Under the pieces are notes generated by a model, which saw only the letters and a list, made by a program, of their open reading frames with translations, was not told the DNA's origin and ran no database searches. 64,000 nt of DNA from Chondrosia reniformis (taxonomy: Eukaryota; Porifera; Demospongiae; Chondrillida; Chondrillidae), in the NCBI GenBank assembly GCA_947172415.1, contig OX359192.1:6326501-6390500 (forward strand), read 5' to 3'. Below are positions 27,901 through 39,538 of the stretch, piece by piece (position 1 is the first letter of the stretch; every line of letters begins with the position of its first letter). The position numbers and the translations under genes were made by a program.

Positions 27901-30900
27901 AACAACTTCATTAGCTTCTATGTTGAGCCAACAAATGGAAAAGATGAATGCAGAGAGTCCCAAGAAGAACTGGAACACTGGGTGAGGAGCCTTTTTGATT
28001 GGCAAGAAGTAAAATAGAAGAAAGCTAGCAGCCAGACCTGGGGGACAGAAGAAAGAAAAAAGCAAACTATATCAGAAAATATTGTTGGTACTCCTTTAAT
28101 GTATAATATTGAAAGACTGATTAAAGAATATTAACTTTATTATCTGTAACTCATGCATTGTACATTCATTTGTAAAATAAGATGTTTATACTAGTCAATT
28201 TCTATTAAAGACACAATTTCTCACCAATTATAATAAAAAATGCATATACTGGAAACTGGCTTTGGCCCACAGTAACATTAAACCCATCCCAGCCTCCTCC
28301 AAATGTAATAATAACCAACATCAGCGAAGGAACAGGAAATATTGATGCAAACAACTTGCGATAAACATCCCATTTCTTATCCTAGAAGAAATTAAAGAGA
28401 TCTGGGATAATAAATCAAGTAATAATTCTTTCCCAGCATCAACTAAATGCACTTGCCCAGGAGCTTGTCAACCTAATATCAGACCACCGACTAACAAATA
28501 TAAGTACACAACACAACAAGAACACATACATAAACTGATGACTTAAACCAGCTGTCCTGGGCTCAATTCCCATCAATTATAGTTCTCCTTTATATTTCTT
28601 CCTTACAGTGCTGTTTGAGAATGATTACTTGTGGTTTGATTACCATTACAACTACTTCATAGATAAGCCTACTTCTCTAGTGGTTGATAGAGTGGTCCAT
28701 TGGTTAAGATGCCCCCTCCCACTGGACATAGGTCGGCACTTTGATAATGAGCTAATTTTGACTAAGTGAATCATCAGTAATTGGAATACCAAACGAATGG
28801 AAACTGATTAGTTTGTATATGTACTTATTAAAAGAGGAACGTGTGAACACATTGCTGTGACAGGAGTGGCTAGGGCTCTCACAAGCTAGAATACTTGTGG
28901 TTTACTTATCAGCAGTTAATGGAACAGACCAAAGTGTATTACTTACTACAATAAAACAATTGGGGACATTAAAAATCTAAAGACTACCTTGAAGCATCAC
29001 ATGTATTACAATTAATTCTAGATTTACAGTACATGATAGCCAAAGATTAAGACTGGCTTATAAAGCTTCTTAAAGTTTTAATGAGTACATGTCACATTAG
29101 CTAATGAAATTGCTACATGCATATCAGCTCTAACTAAGTGTAGGTGAATGTAAACCTCACATGATAACATGGAGGACAGGTGATCCAGCGCAAGAGACTG
29201 ATTGGCCATTCTATGACAAACTGTATCTTGACTCCTATGTGGGACTTTTTTGGCTATAAAGTACACACAGTATGATACACAATTCATAAAAGATTGTACT
29301 AATTTATATACCCAGTAAACTATATATATTGGCTTACCCAGGTTAGTCCCACCAGCTCTAGTTTTTCCTTAAATAGAAAATGGAAAATGGAAGTAAGTCA
29401 TTATTTAAATAACAACAACAACATTAAAAACAGAACTTAAATATTGTAAAACAACAAACATTTGGATTTTCAGAGTCATTATCTTCCTTTGCTGTATTCA
29501 CATTGCCTTTGTTAAGCTCTACATTTCAAAGTACAGGATAAGCTATGACAGGACCAACTTTAGTTGTACATTAAGAAGCTGTTTGTATTATGTATGATTC
29601 ACTTACTTTCGCTGGCCAGACTATTTAACAGAGAGGTCTCCTCACTGTTAGAAGTTGACCTTCTTCTTTTCTTCATCTCCTTCCATTTTCTCTAACAGTA
29701 GGCATCAATTAAATGTTATAGAAAACTAAGGTACGTATATATTATCCATTAGCAACCAACCTTGATCCACGGAGATATATACACATTTGCCACTACAATT
29801 GCAATGTAGAGGACATATATTACAAGAAAGGAAATGGCCTCGTAGAAGTACACCTAATAAGAAGAAACGTGCTTAGATAGTTTGTATACATCTCAGACCA
29901 ATGTAAAGTAGCCAATAGCTAAGAGGCTCCCCTGTTAAAATATTTAATACTGCCTATTGTATATTGTATTGTAGTATTGTGCTGTATTGTATTGTAGTGT
30001 AGTGTAGTGTAGTGTAGTGTAGTGTATTGTATTGTATTGTATTGTATTGTATTGTATTGTATTGTATTGTATTGTATTGTATTGTATTGTATTGTATTGT
30101 ATTGTATTGTATTGTATTGTATTGTATATAAAGGTGACTGAGTGTCCTATAGGGGGAGGGAAATAAAGGGAATCCCCTACCACTACAACAAGCCAGGGCT
30201 GCAAACACATTGATAGAGGGTACATTCCAAGTTATACATGAATCTAAAAACACAAATTTCCAATTAAAAGGACTAGAATAAAATGCAGAACTTTTGGACA
30301 AAGATATCTCTACCGAGCAGTTTCTGGAATCCCAGCCTTCATCAGCAAATCCCATTCTTGGACTTCTGAATATCCTAGAATTCTTAACTTTAAAGATGTG
30401 CATGTATGTACTCACGGTGCCGTCAAATGCCACAGCAACGACAACAATAACAACAACAATATACACTGATACATCTCTCATGAAGCTGTAAACATCTGTA
30501 AAGAACGACACAGTAAATAAAGAAGGCATTTTAGTTGAACCCTAAACTGAAACACTCACTAATAGTCTTCCGAGAAACCTCTGACAGGAGAATTACTGAG
30601 CCAAACACAACAGTTGATATGAAAAGAGATGCACCAATCAGAGCACTGTATAGATCATATGTAGAAATTTCAGTAACACATATACACATACGAGAATAAA
30701 GCCTTATTGAGCATCAATAACATTGATTTACTAATTTAGAATGTTTCAACCCAGAGGTCTTCATCAGCAATATACGAGGAATTGGAATACAAGCCAGTTT
30801 AAATGGGAAAGGGTGTGACATTTGGTGATGTTAAAAGTGCGCTGAATAATTAGCAGCAATGATGAGGCACACAACAATATTATCCTTATTTCATACATAC

Positions 30901-31716
30901 GTATGTACATAAGTGAATACCTTAGCAACAAGGCCATGTCTGATTCCTTCTGTAGAGCTGAGAAGGCTGTAAAGACATCTGGAGCACCTAATGAAGGCAA
31001 ACAGATTCTACCCTAAACATGCCCTCCTATGGTTATACCATGCTCACAGACCATTTCCTATAGCCAAAAGTGTAATTCCACTTATATCTTCCGGGAGCCT
31101 CAGCTTTTCAGATAAAAACTCCAGCGGAGGCACAAAGAAGTAATCAGCCTAAGATATGAAGGAATGAACGAGGTGAATAAAGAGAAAAAGTAACTGGCAT
31201 CTCAATGACTGCATATCTTACTGTGGTCGCGAGAAGGGAAATTAGAAGTAGTACCCAGAAAGCCATTAGGATATAAGCTAAAGGCTGCATAGTAGAGTGA
31301 CAAAACACATCAAATATGTTAACTTGTGTACATACAATAAGTAGATTATTTAAACAAAGCAAATTGTATGAAATTCCACCAACCTGTACATACTCAAGAT
31401 CACAAAGTGTAAAAGCGAGGTAGTTAATTAGCGATGCTTTGTCTCCACATACTGCTAATACAAAACTACAGCTGTCATTGTATCCTTCGTGATGATTCCG
31501 AGGCTTAGTACAATTATCTCCTCCACTGTCGAGTAGATGTCTACTGTGAAAGGTTGTCAGTGGTTCCAGGGCAATATCCGGTCCATTGGTAATTATCTCT
31601 ACCTTCTCTGCGGTCTTTTGTGTCTTAAAGATTTTGGTGTAAGCTACGACACAAAACAATGCTAAACAGACAGAGACAATACGAGTGAAACGTCGAGGTC
31701 TCTTCATCGATATCAT
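24981..31716 (-). CDS. SLC8B1: Mitochondrial sodium/calcium exchanger NCLX
   Basis: Exons 5' to 3': 31384-31716, 31222-31284, 31052-31148, 30921-30987, 30560-30645, 30416-30495, 29761-29853, 29607-29691, 29338-29357, 28225-28381, 27858-28037, 26025-26182, 25307-25372, 25167-25249 and 24981-25083 (556 residues; human 584). NCLX landmarks are a luminal Cys segment (CSFVLAVCGDKASLINYLAF), alpha-1 repeat GITLLAIGNGAPDVFTAFSAL, a central hydrophilic loop rich in Lys/Arg/Ser, alpha-2 repeat LTVLAVGNSVGDWVADTAVAR followed by MGVSSCFGSPLLND, and the ending ILDEVGILPIHLG. The family exports calcium from the mitochondrial matrix in exchange for sodium. The start is the first ATG (31716); MKRPRR at 31707 is an alternative. 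The 20-nt exon 29338-29357 is inferred from phase. Introns contain a pentanucleotide array, a MITE-like element and a duplicated exon end. Confidence 0.9.
27305..27512. mobile_element. MITE-like element with 17-bp terminal inverted repeats
   Basis: Left end cagggtttctttcaggg (27305-27321) and right end ctctaaaagaaacactg (27496-27512) are inverted copies matching at 13 of 17 positions. The 208-bp interior has short GC runs (ggggcaatttgcccccc) but no coding frame. It lies in the NCLX intron between exons 27858-28037 and 26025-26182. A target-site duplication is not clear. Confidence 0.6.
27772..27893. repeat. Partial tandem copies of an NCLX exon end with its splice donor
   Basis: The string agcccaaaggcttcta occurs at 27772, 27816 and 27878. 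Only the last is coding (minus-strand exon 27858-28037). The two intronic copies also carry the exon's 3' edge and a donor-like junction (minus strand gatacaggtgcattct). This looks like a duplication of an exon end, not an ordinary satellite. Confidence 0.8.
29956..30125. repeat. (ATTGT)n pentanucleotide microsatellite
   Basis: About 30 copies of attgt, with a short agtgt variant block at the left (29995-30024), in the NCLX intron between exons 30416-30495 and 29761-29853. The long Tyr-Asn-Thr-Ile-Gln frame it opens on the minus strand is a by-product of the repeat. Confidence 0.97.
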
Positions 31717-31868
31717 GAGGCAAGCGAGGAGGCCAAGCGTATACTCTTGTGCATTCAACCGGACACGCCCAGTGTTTCCCAATTCTGCAGATGGTTGCGC
31801 AATGCGGAAAGGTTCATAAACTTAATATATGGAGTTCATACTGCTGCATGTATTTTAATTTAATAAAT

Positions 31869-33110
31869 TTATTCAGTTCTATCTTCTTCTCCCTGGGTGC
31901 GTTTTCTTTTTAACAGATCTGGCATTATAGCTGCTGAGCTGAGAAGGAATCTACAACTTACTCCAGCAAATAATGCACCACAAAGTGGTCCCAACCAATA
32001 GACATAATGATCCTTCCAAACGCTTAGTGGTTCTTGTGCTACCATAGCAGCCACTAATGGCCCCAGGCTTCTAGCTGGATTCAAAGAACCGCCAGTAATA
32101 TGAAACCTATGTCATATAAAAGTTATACAGCTACATCATAAAGGATATAGTCTGCAATATAAATATGTATAAACTATATATGTATATGTGGGAGAACTTT
32201 CAAAGGACTGTATGCTCGAGGAGCCATTTATACCAGACTTTAATGCCCATACAAGATTCATATACACTCTATATATATACCCAGCTAATATTGCAGCTGT
32301 AAGTGCTAGGCCAATACACAATGCAGCTATCCATTTCGAAGTTGACTTCTTGTCCATGGCACAGTTTATAATGGTTGTCACAAAGAATGCAGTAAGCATC
32401 ATTTCCACCAAGATTCCTTGCCCAGGAGATACATTGGGCCCCAGTGTGTGGATACTTGTCGTTATGTAACTATTACCCAATACCTGTAATCAAATGAATA
32501 TAGTATACTTTAAGTATTATATAAAGTGATGGAATTAATTGCACACTAAAGCAAAGGCTATAATGAATAAGACTTCAATGACATGACTGGTCAGCATAAA
32601 ATATTCCAATGATTATTCACTTCTTCACATATAGTATAAAATGTACATTGCCATATACTATATGTGTGTATATACGTATACAACTCTGATAATGCAATAC
32701 TGTGCAATCTTATACAATGCAAAACCATGTGCATGGAACAGATCCAAGCTAACCAAGACTATCAAACAACCACAAATCCCACCAGCTATCTGAACCAATA
32801 CGTAGCATAATGCTGTCAGCCAGTTGATACGTCCACTGATAAAGGCACCAAGAGTGACAGCTGGATTGAAATGTCCTCCACTGACGTGTCCAAAAGCAGC
32901 TACCATACCCATCAGTCCCAATCCATGACTCAAGGCCACTGTTACCACTGAAGAAGGACTGGGTCCATCTGTCCCAGTGTGACTGCTTGTGCTCAAGACA
33001 CTGACAAACACAAAGCCACAGGTCCCATAAAACTCTGCCAAAGACCTGTGCACCAAGTTAACCCAAAACTTTTTAGTTTTCAAAGCACTAATCCAGCCAA
33101 ACGTTCCCAT
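31869..33110 (-). CDS. Aquaporin (MIP family water/solute channel)
   Basis: Exons 5' to 3': 32685-33110, 32281-32483 and 31869-32106 (288 residues). Six hydrophobic helices are predicted with both pore signatures: HFNPAVTLGAF in the first half and LNPARSLGPLVA in the second. Other family hallmarks are the early Glu in HRSLAEFYGTCGFVFV and GHVSGGHFNPAV before the first NPA box, and WIYWLGP-like YVYWLGPLCGAL after the second. The gene has no long Asp-containing loop typical of aquaglyceroporins, so a water- or AQP8-like channel is more likely, but selectivity cannot be settled by reading. Its stop lies only 152 bp upstream of the NCLX start on the same strand, so its 3' UTR probably overlaps the NCLX promoter. 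Confidence 0.93.
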
Positions 33111-36100
33111 TTAGCGACCCATAAATCCTCTATGGAACCGTCTATATAATCTAATACTGAACTGTTAATGTTCTTAACAAGAATTTCCTAGATATGTGCC
33201 AGTTGTTGGTTAGGATTTTGAACTTATTCAATTGGTCAAACCTATTTACAGCTGTAGGAAGTCATACTCCAATTGCAGTCAACTCTAACTCGGGTCCTAC
33301 ACTTCTCAGAGATACTTAAGGGGATCAGGAGATAATGTATGCTAAAGTTCTGTTTTCAGTTTTATTACTATATATTTCTAATTCATCAAGTTATTTTTAG
33401 ATTTGACTTTCATGCATATAAACAAGAAATATCAAAATACAGTAAATACATAGTACTCTTTCAGCACATACACACACATACAGTATATATCAGAGACTAT
33501 ATACTATATATGGTAGAAGGTACTCTCTAAGTTGGGATGCATATAAAGGGATGGGTATATATTTTCAATAAACTATACACATTTCCGTCGTTACAATCAA
33601 TTGCTAATTTAGGAGTCTCCCCACTTCCAGTGCCAGTGGCATTGCCCAGTCTTGGCATTTACAGTAAGGAAAGTGGAAGACTAATTGAATTGAAAACTCT
33701 TATCTTGTCCATATATATTCATATATATTCATATACAGTCGGTTTTCAAGGTTGATTGCCATCAGTTGTACTATATCAAACTTCTATCTACCACAGCCTA
33801 TTATGTGGTTGAAATACTATTGATTACTGGGCATCAGAAGTATGTAGATTAATATAGTCCATACCTATGTCAGACAATCAGATATATCTGTGACTGATTA
33901 TATACAAATTAGAGGGTTAGGGCAGAGTATAAGAGTACATAAAGTGTTACTCATGTGTGAAGTGCTTTTATCTGAATTGATATATTAGGTGGTCATAGCA
34001 ACTGAAGCTTTGTGAGCCTTGTAACCAAGCTGCATTATTCTGTCAACTCAGCATTCCACCCACCTCCACATACACTGTACATGCTGATGATTGAAAGACA
34101 CTTCTCATGGTATGCTTTGTATCAGTCTGAACTTTTTGTACTCCCCATACACTATACAAGGATCTAGGGGGTAATTGAATACCATTTAACTATCCCATTG
34201 ACTTTGTGGGCTAATTGATAGAGAATTTCCTCAATATATATAAAAGTTTTTATAATCCTGTGTTAGTCAAGGAACAAGCAAATATTCATATTTGATTGCC
34301 TCTGATGTTTTCCAAATAACATTCCTCTACAGTTGATAACTTCATGGTTGAACAGAATAACATAAAACTACTTCCAGAGTTTCTATATAGCATCTGAACT
34401 TCTGAGGTGGTTTGGAGGTGATATCATTATCTATAAAAATGGTGCACCTATTGTGATAATCTAAACAAGGTCACTCCTAATTAAGTCATTTTTATTTTAT
34501 CTCCAAATCTATCTACATACAGCTAAGGATTTTATAGGCAGATATAAAGTTTAAAAGGGAGGTTGCCATGAGATCATTGATACCCTCACCACATAGAAGC
34601 ATAACTGATAAATGAAGTTACTTATACTAATTATGTACATCATTAGTTTTCAAACATTAGTTTCTTTATTAAAGTGCATTAATTACCATTTTAAGAGAAT
34701 TCCTACAAATCACTGTCATATATAATATTATCATAAAGTGAATATATATGCATGATCAATCAATATGGACACCTATACATGTATATGTACACTCTAATAT
34801 ATTTCACTTCCTATCTACACACATATAGATCTAGAGTACATCTATTTCATTTTCTAAATGATGAAACATATTATATGAATGTTAAGGAATAAGATCATCA
34901 CGGTAATGAAATCATGAATACATATATACTTTCCTAACAGAATGGAAATATATGCACACACCTTAACAATGAAGTGAGGCAGCCACAATATAGGAAGACA
35001 AATATAAGTCATGATCATTTACCTACATAACCATGTATAGCAATAAACCTTTCAATGTTATATGCTTATTAGGAATAGAAGCAGTGTAAAGTCATCTGAA
35101 GTATGTCACTTTACAGGAAAAGTACTGATTTGTAGATCAAAATCACATGTGAAAATATTATAGGTTTTCATGAAGCCTAAGCGCCACATTATCTTAGATC
35201 TGTAAGTGTGAAGATACCATGTACTACTCAAAATTACTAAATATTTACGTATATATATCTATGAATGACAATTTTGAATGCCTGCATGTAGTACATACAT
35301 ACATTATCCCAGGAACAAAATCTACTTGGGTCTTTATAAGTTTATAATAATTATGCACGTACTCATAGTTTTTCCAAAATTACCACTTCACCAAATATGC
35401 ATGCAATCAATTAATAGTTAGATTCTCATTTACTGCAATCTATCATTATGCTTAGAAGTTAGTGAAAAGAATACTACTAAGTGGAATTAGACTCTTTTTA
35501 GCTATATTGCCTTTAGCATCACCCAAACTATAACTATATAGCTGAGTATTGCATATAGTACATCAATGATTAAGGCTTAATATATTTATTATATACCGAT
35601 TACATATATGCATATATTTTGCTAATAATTCTCGGCATAACACTGTGCCACTCCATTAAATAGCTACCACACCCATGTGTTCTAAAAATAGAGTTTCGAT
35701 TATACACGTTGCCATGGTAATTCATACAATCCACTGCATCATAGGTGTCAGACTATATATAGGCTACAAGTCTATAGCTGAGCTTGTAATAAGATATAGC
35801 AACCCTTTGAAGTATAGAGTTCACTAATTACTTCAATCAGACAAGCAGAATTTGCTTCAGCATGCAGCAAAGTTATACTTAGCGTATAATATTATCTATT
35901 TAGTGTTTATAAGACTACAATTTGGGAGACACAGTGTCTTTTGGACTGGAGTATGGGCAAACAAGGTCCCTAATAGGACAGCTGAGTACATCATTATATG
36001 CACACAATTAGCCTCATATCACCTGTGTAAACATGTAAACAAAGATAGATGCAGCTGGTCACACTATCAAATTCAATCTGAGTAGGCATGTGTGAATCTA

Positions 36101-39100
36101 CTATATATGCATGACAAATACATTAATTGTAATTGATGTCTATAATCATATTGAATATAAAAAGACAATCAGTAAAATCATATGTACACATATATATGTG
36201 TGTGTGTGTATATGTATATAAGTATACATGTTGATTTAATTGATTTATTGATGAACATGGCAGCCTAGCTAAAGATTAGGAGCTGCATGTATATAAAATT
36301 AACATTTCTTTTGCTAATGTATAAAGACTATATGTGGCTGTTTATAGGCTTTAAATATAGAGTTGCTACCATTAGTTTAAATAGATTTTCACCAACTCAT
36401 AAAATCAGCGCCTATATATGTATATTTTTAAGCATTTCTTCCTTATATAGAACTTCAATCACCATGACAAAGTTCTAATAAGATATAACAAATTCTGTTA
36501 TGAAGGTGTATTGTGATTATATGTCTTCAAATTGTTCCATATGATCTTCCCTCCTTAAAAGGGTTATTGTAATTTTTGCCATTTATTTGTCTTCATTCCT
36601 TTTGATTTTCCTATACACATCTAGTGTATGTTAATTAATCTTGTAATCAACACCTCTAACCAATATGCATGTATTAATTATGTTGGTTAAAAGGTGGCAA
36701 TTATGGGATTATCAGGTTGTGCTTTCTCTTTAATGGTGCCAATGCCACAGCCTATATTAAGAAGGATGATCAATAAAAATGTTTTAGTTTAAGTTTGCAC
36801 ATTTAAATGAATATTATATATTCATAGGCGTCAGAGCTGGGGCGTCTGGGGCAGTTTTGGCCACCCCACTTTTGCTTCACCCCTCTTCTTTTTAACAAAA
36901 GCTTATAGCTTGTCAATGTGGCAAAGATATATAGCCAACAATGGTACAACCTATTTTTATCAATGCTAATGCATGAGGCCTCTCCACTTTGTAAGTACTT
37001 CTGACGCCTATAATATTACGGCTTACATCATTAAATTTGAAGAAATTTATAATAAATTTTAATATAGTTGAACATACACATATACATGACATTTTTCTGC
37101 TTGGATCTGGACTGGTCAAAAATGCCTTGTAATGTAATATATTAGCTATCTGGCTTGAGGAATGCTGATTACTGCTATCTCACTAGTGGTTAATTTGAGC
37201 TTGTACCATATGTCTCTAGATAGAGCCAGCTGGGCTGTGGTTACAACCTGCTATTCTAAATCTACCTGACTTGCAATTGCATTAATAACACATACCCAGT
37301 TATTCATTTAAATACCATATTAGACATACACCCAAGCTGCCAGAGTCACCTTTGTACAGTATAAATGCACTTGTAACATGTTCCTGTTTCCTTGTTACAC
37401 ATCACAGTATTATTTCATAGCAAAGTTTACATGTATAAGGCTTTCAGAGAGAAATCCTCATTTGGTTCACAAAATATTCTGTGTCTCTATTTATATAGGT
37501 TCTACAGGCTTCCATGACTTATAATTTATCTCTTTGTGGGCTTCATAAGGAGGTCAAAAAATCAGTCATTCTCATATTTGCAGTGGGAAATTTCCATATA
37601 TGGATACGGTTCATCAACTTCTTCTGGCCTTGATGTTCATAATTGTCTTTCTTGTCAGTAACGGTCCCCTTTAGTTATTAAAGAAGAAGTGATTAATTTA
37701 CATAGAGGCTATTGTGCTCTTCTTATCTCAAAGAAATTCAGCTGCACCATTCCAGGCTGTGGATAGCTGTGTTTGCATAATCTGTTTACACAGGTTGACC
37801 CAAGGTATTTGACACAAGTGCACCACCTGCTTAAGCCATGCCCCTTTCTCTAGTGTATCATAAGGGGTGCAGTCTTTGCTTTATTATGTTATGGCCTATA
37901 TAGGCACCACCTAAATATCTATAGGTCTCTTGTGTGCAAATGTAGAGTACTACTACTGAGTTAAGTAATTCTCCCAGCAGGTTGTTATATGATTATTAGA
38001 GTGTCCTTCAAATCTGACTGCCATCTTCTGAAAAAATAACCATGGCAACTGTATTATAGGATGTATTATTGAACCAATGCCTCATGATATAGAGTGTTAG
38101 TTTTGATAGGTGTAGGACACCTCAGAGAGTTCAGGCACTGAAGGTCACACGCTAGAGGCCTCTAGGTTAATGGTAACTATATATATATGTATTTTCAAAT
38201 ACAGATCTAGAGGTGGTATATATGGATATCATAAATCCTACAAACCACAGAAACAAAACAGGGGATTGTAGTAAAATAAAATCACTCTCTAAGTTCTACT
38301 ATAAAAGGCTTTTATTTTAACAAAATTGTTGATGTAGGATTAAATTCTTTGGTATCTCCCAAGTGAACCCCACCACTCAAAGTGGGCAACTATTTGTTAT
38401 GTGTTGCTAAATATTTTTCCTGCCACAGAATAATTCATATAGATGTATATTTACAGCTACAGCTTGTAAAATGTTATTAGATAATAATTATAAAAGAGAA
38501 CAAACTATACTATATAGCTTCGAATTCGTTTAATAATTATGTCCTATAAACCAGTTATATGGTATACCTTTAGCAGAGAATAGTAATTGGTGGTTCTCTA
38601 CATTGTTGATTTGGTGATGTCTGCTTCAAGTTACAGTCTCTCAAGTTTCTTTTATCATTTGTACAAACATAACAGTTTACACAAGGCTATATATGTTCAA
38701 GCTTAGCAAAACATTGCCTTTCACCTTGAAATGCTATAGCCTCTTTCCTCAATAATGGAAGGTGTTCAGTCGGCAGGGTCAACCTAATGGACAGAATATA
38801 AGTGTGAAGCATTAACTAGCTCGTGTGCTTTGGGGCAATCCACCCCTTACAAGAAACTACTTCAAAGGTTTCTAACCCTCTCCAAGATCCCTTAACATAA
38901 ATATTATGCTCTAAGTCCTTCATCAAAGAAAAGATGGATCATGCAACCATAATGGGTGGTATACATTATAGATCTCCACTGATTAGATGCAGGACCAATA
39001 TCATAGGACGTCATCTTTCATTTATATATACTCCTGTTTACATATTTAGCCATGTCTGGTCATAACAACCTTGCATGGCAGGTCTGTTATGATAGTCCAC

Positions 39101-39440
39101 CCAAGTCATTAAACTATACAACAGGATATGTTTGCAAGCCTACTATAGTTTAATAGCATGATATACCATGGAGCTATATATTCGCTTTTAGTCACATGCA
39201 TTAATTAATAATGCAAACTACCATATAGTAATAACCCCTGGTCCATGCTAGCACTTGCTTGGTGACTGGGTACTAGAACTCATACACATATAGAATTCAA
39301 TTACTTAGTTTCTTATCTTGCTTCATTGGCATCACCTTTGGCAAGATTAAACGAATCCCGTAAATAGGCGAATGTTGAGGGAACTCCATATTTGTCCATA
39401 TTTGTGACGTAGCTCAAACCGCAGAAGTAAGCACAAAGTC
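33111..39440. other. 6.3-kb gene-poor intergenic region
   Basis: AT-rich sequence between two divergent genes (aquaporin and ADAMTS-like). I find no frame with convincing protein features on either strand, only many short AT repeats (atatat, tacgta) and one MITE-like element. It may hold regulatory sequence for the protease or an unseen non-coding gene. Confidence 0.7.
36824..37011. mobile_element. MITE-like element with 12-bp terminal inverted repeats
   Basis: Left end ataggcgtcaga (36824-36835) is the perfect reverse complement of the right end tctgacgcctat (37000-37011). The 188-bp element has no coding frame and starts with a GC-rich stretch (gctggggcgtctggggcag). Flanks are AT-rich (atatattc / aatattac); a target duplication is ambiguous. 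Confidence 0.65.
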
Positions 39441-39447
39441 TATAAAT
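39441..39447 (+). promoter_or_regulatory. TATA box of ADAMTS-like gene
   Basis: The sequence tataaat lies 98 bp upstream of the start at 39539, followed by the GC-rich patch gctgctccccgcagc. It is the only strong TATA motif in a sensible position for this gene. Confidence 0.55.
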
Positions 39448-39538
39448 ACCGCTGCTCCCCGCAGCAAGTGCAGCAAAGCTAATCGATAGAAATATTTAAT
39501 ATATATAAATAGAAAGATAATTTTAATCCAAGGTCCAG

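Noticed and set aside
29944-30529. Long minus-strand frame rich in Tyr-Asn-Thr-Ile-Gln
   Set aside because: It is the translation of an ATTGT microsatellite; only its right part (30416-30495) overlaps a real NCLX exon.
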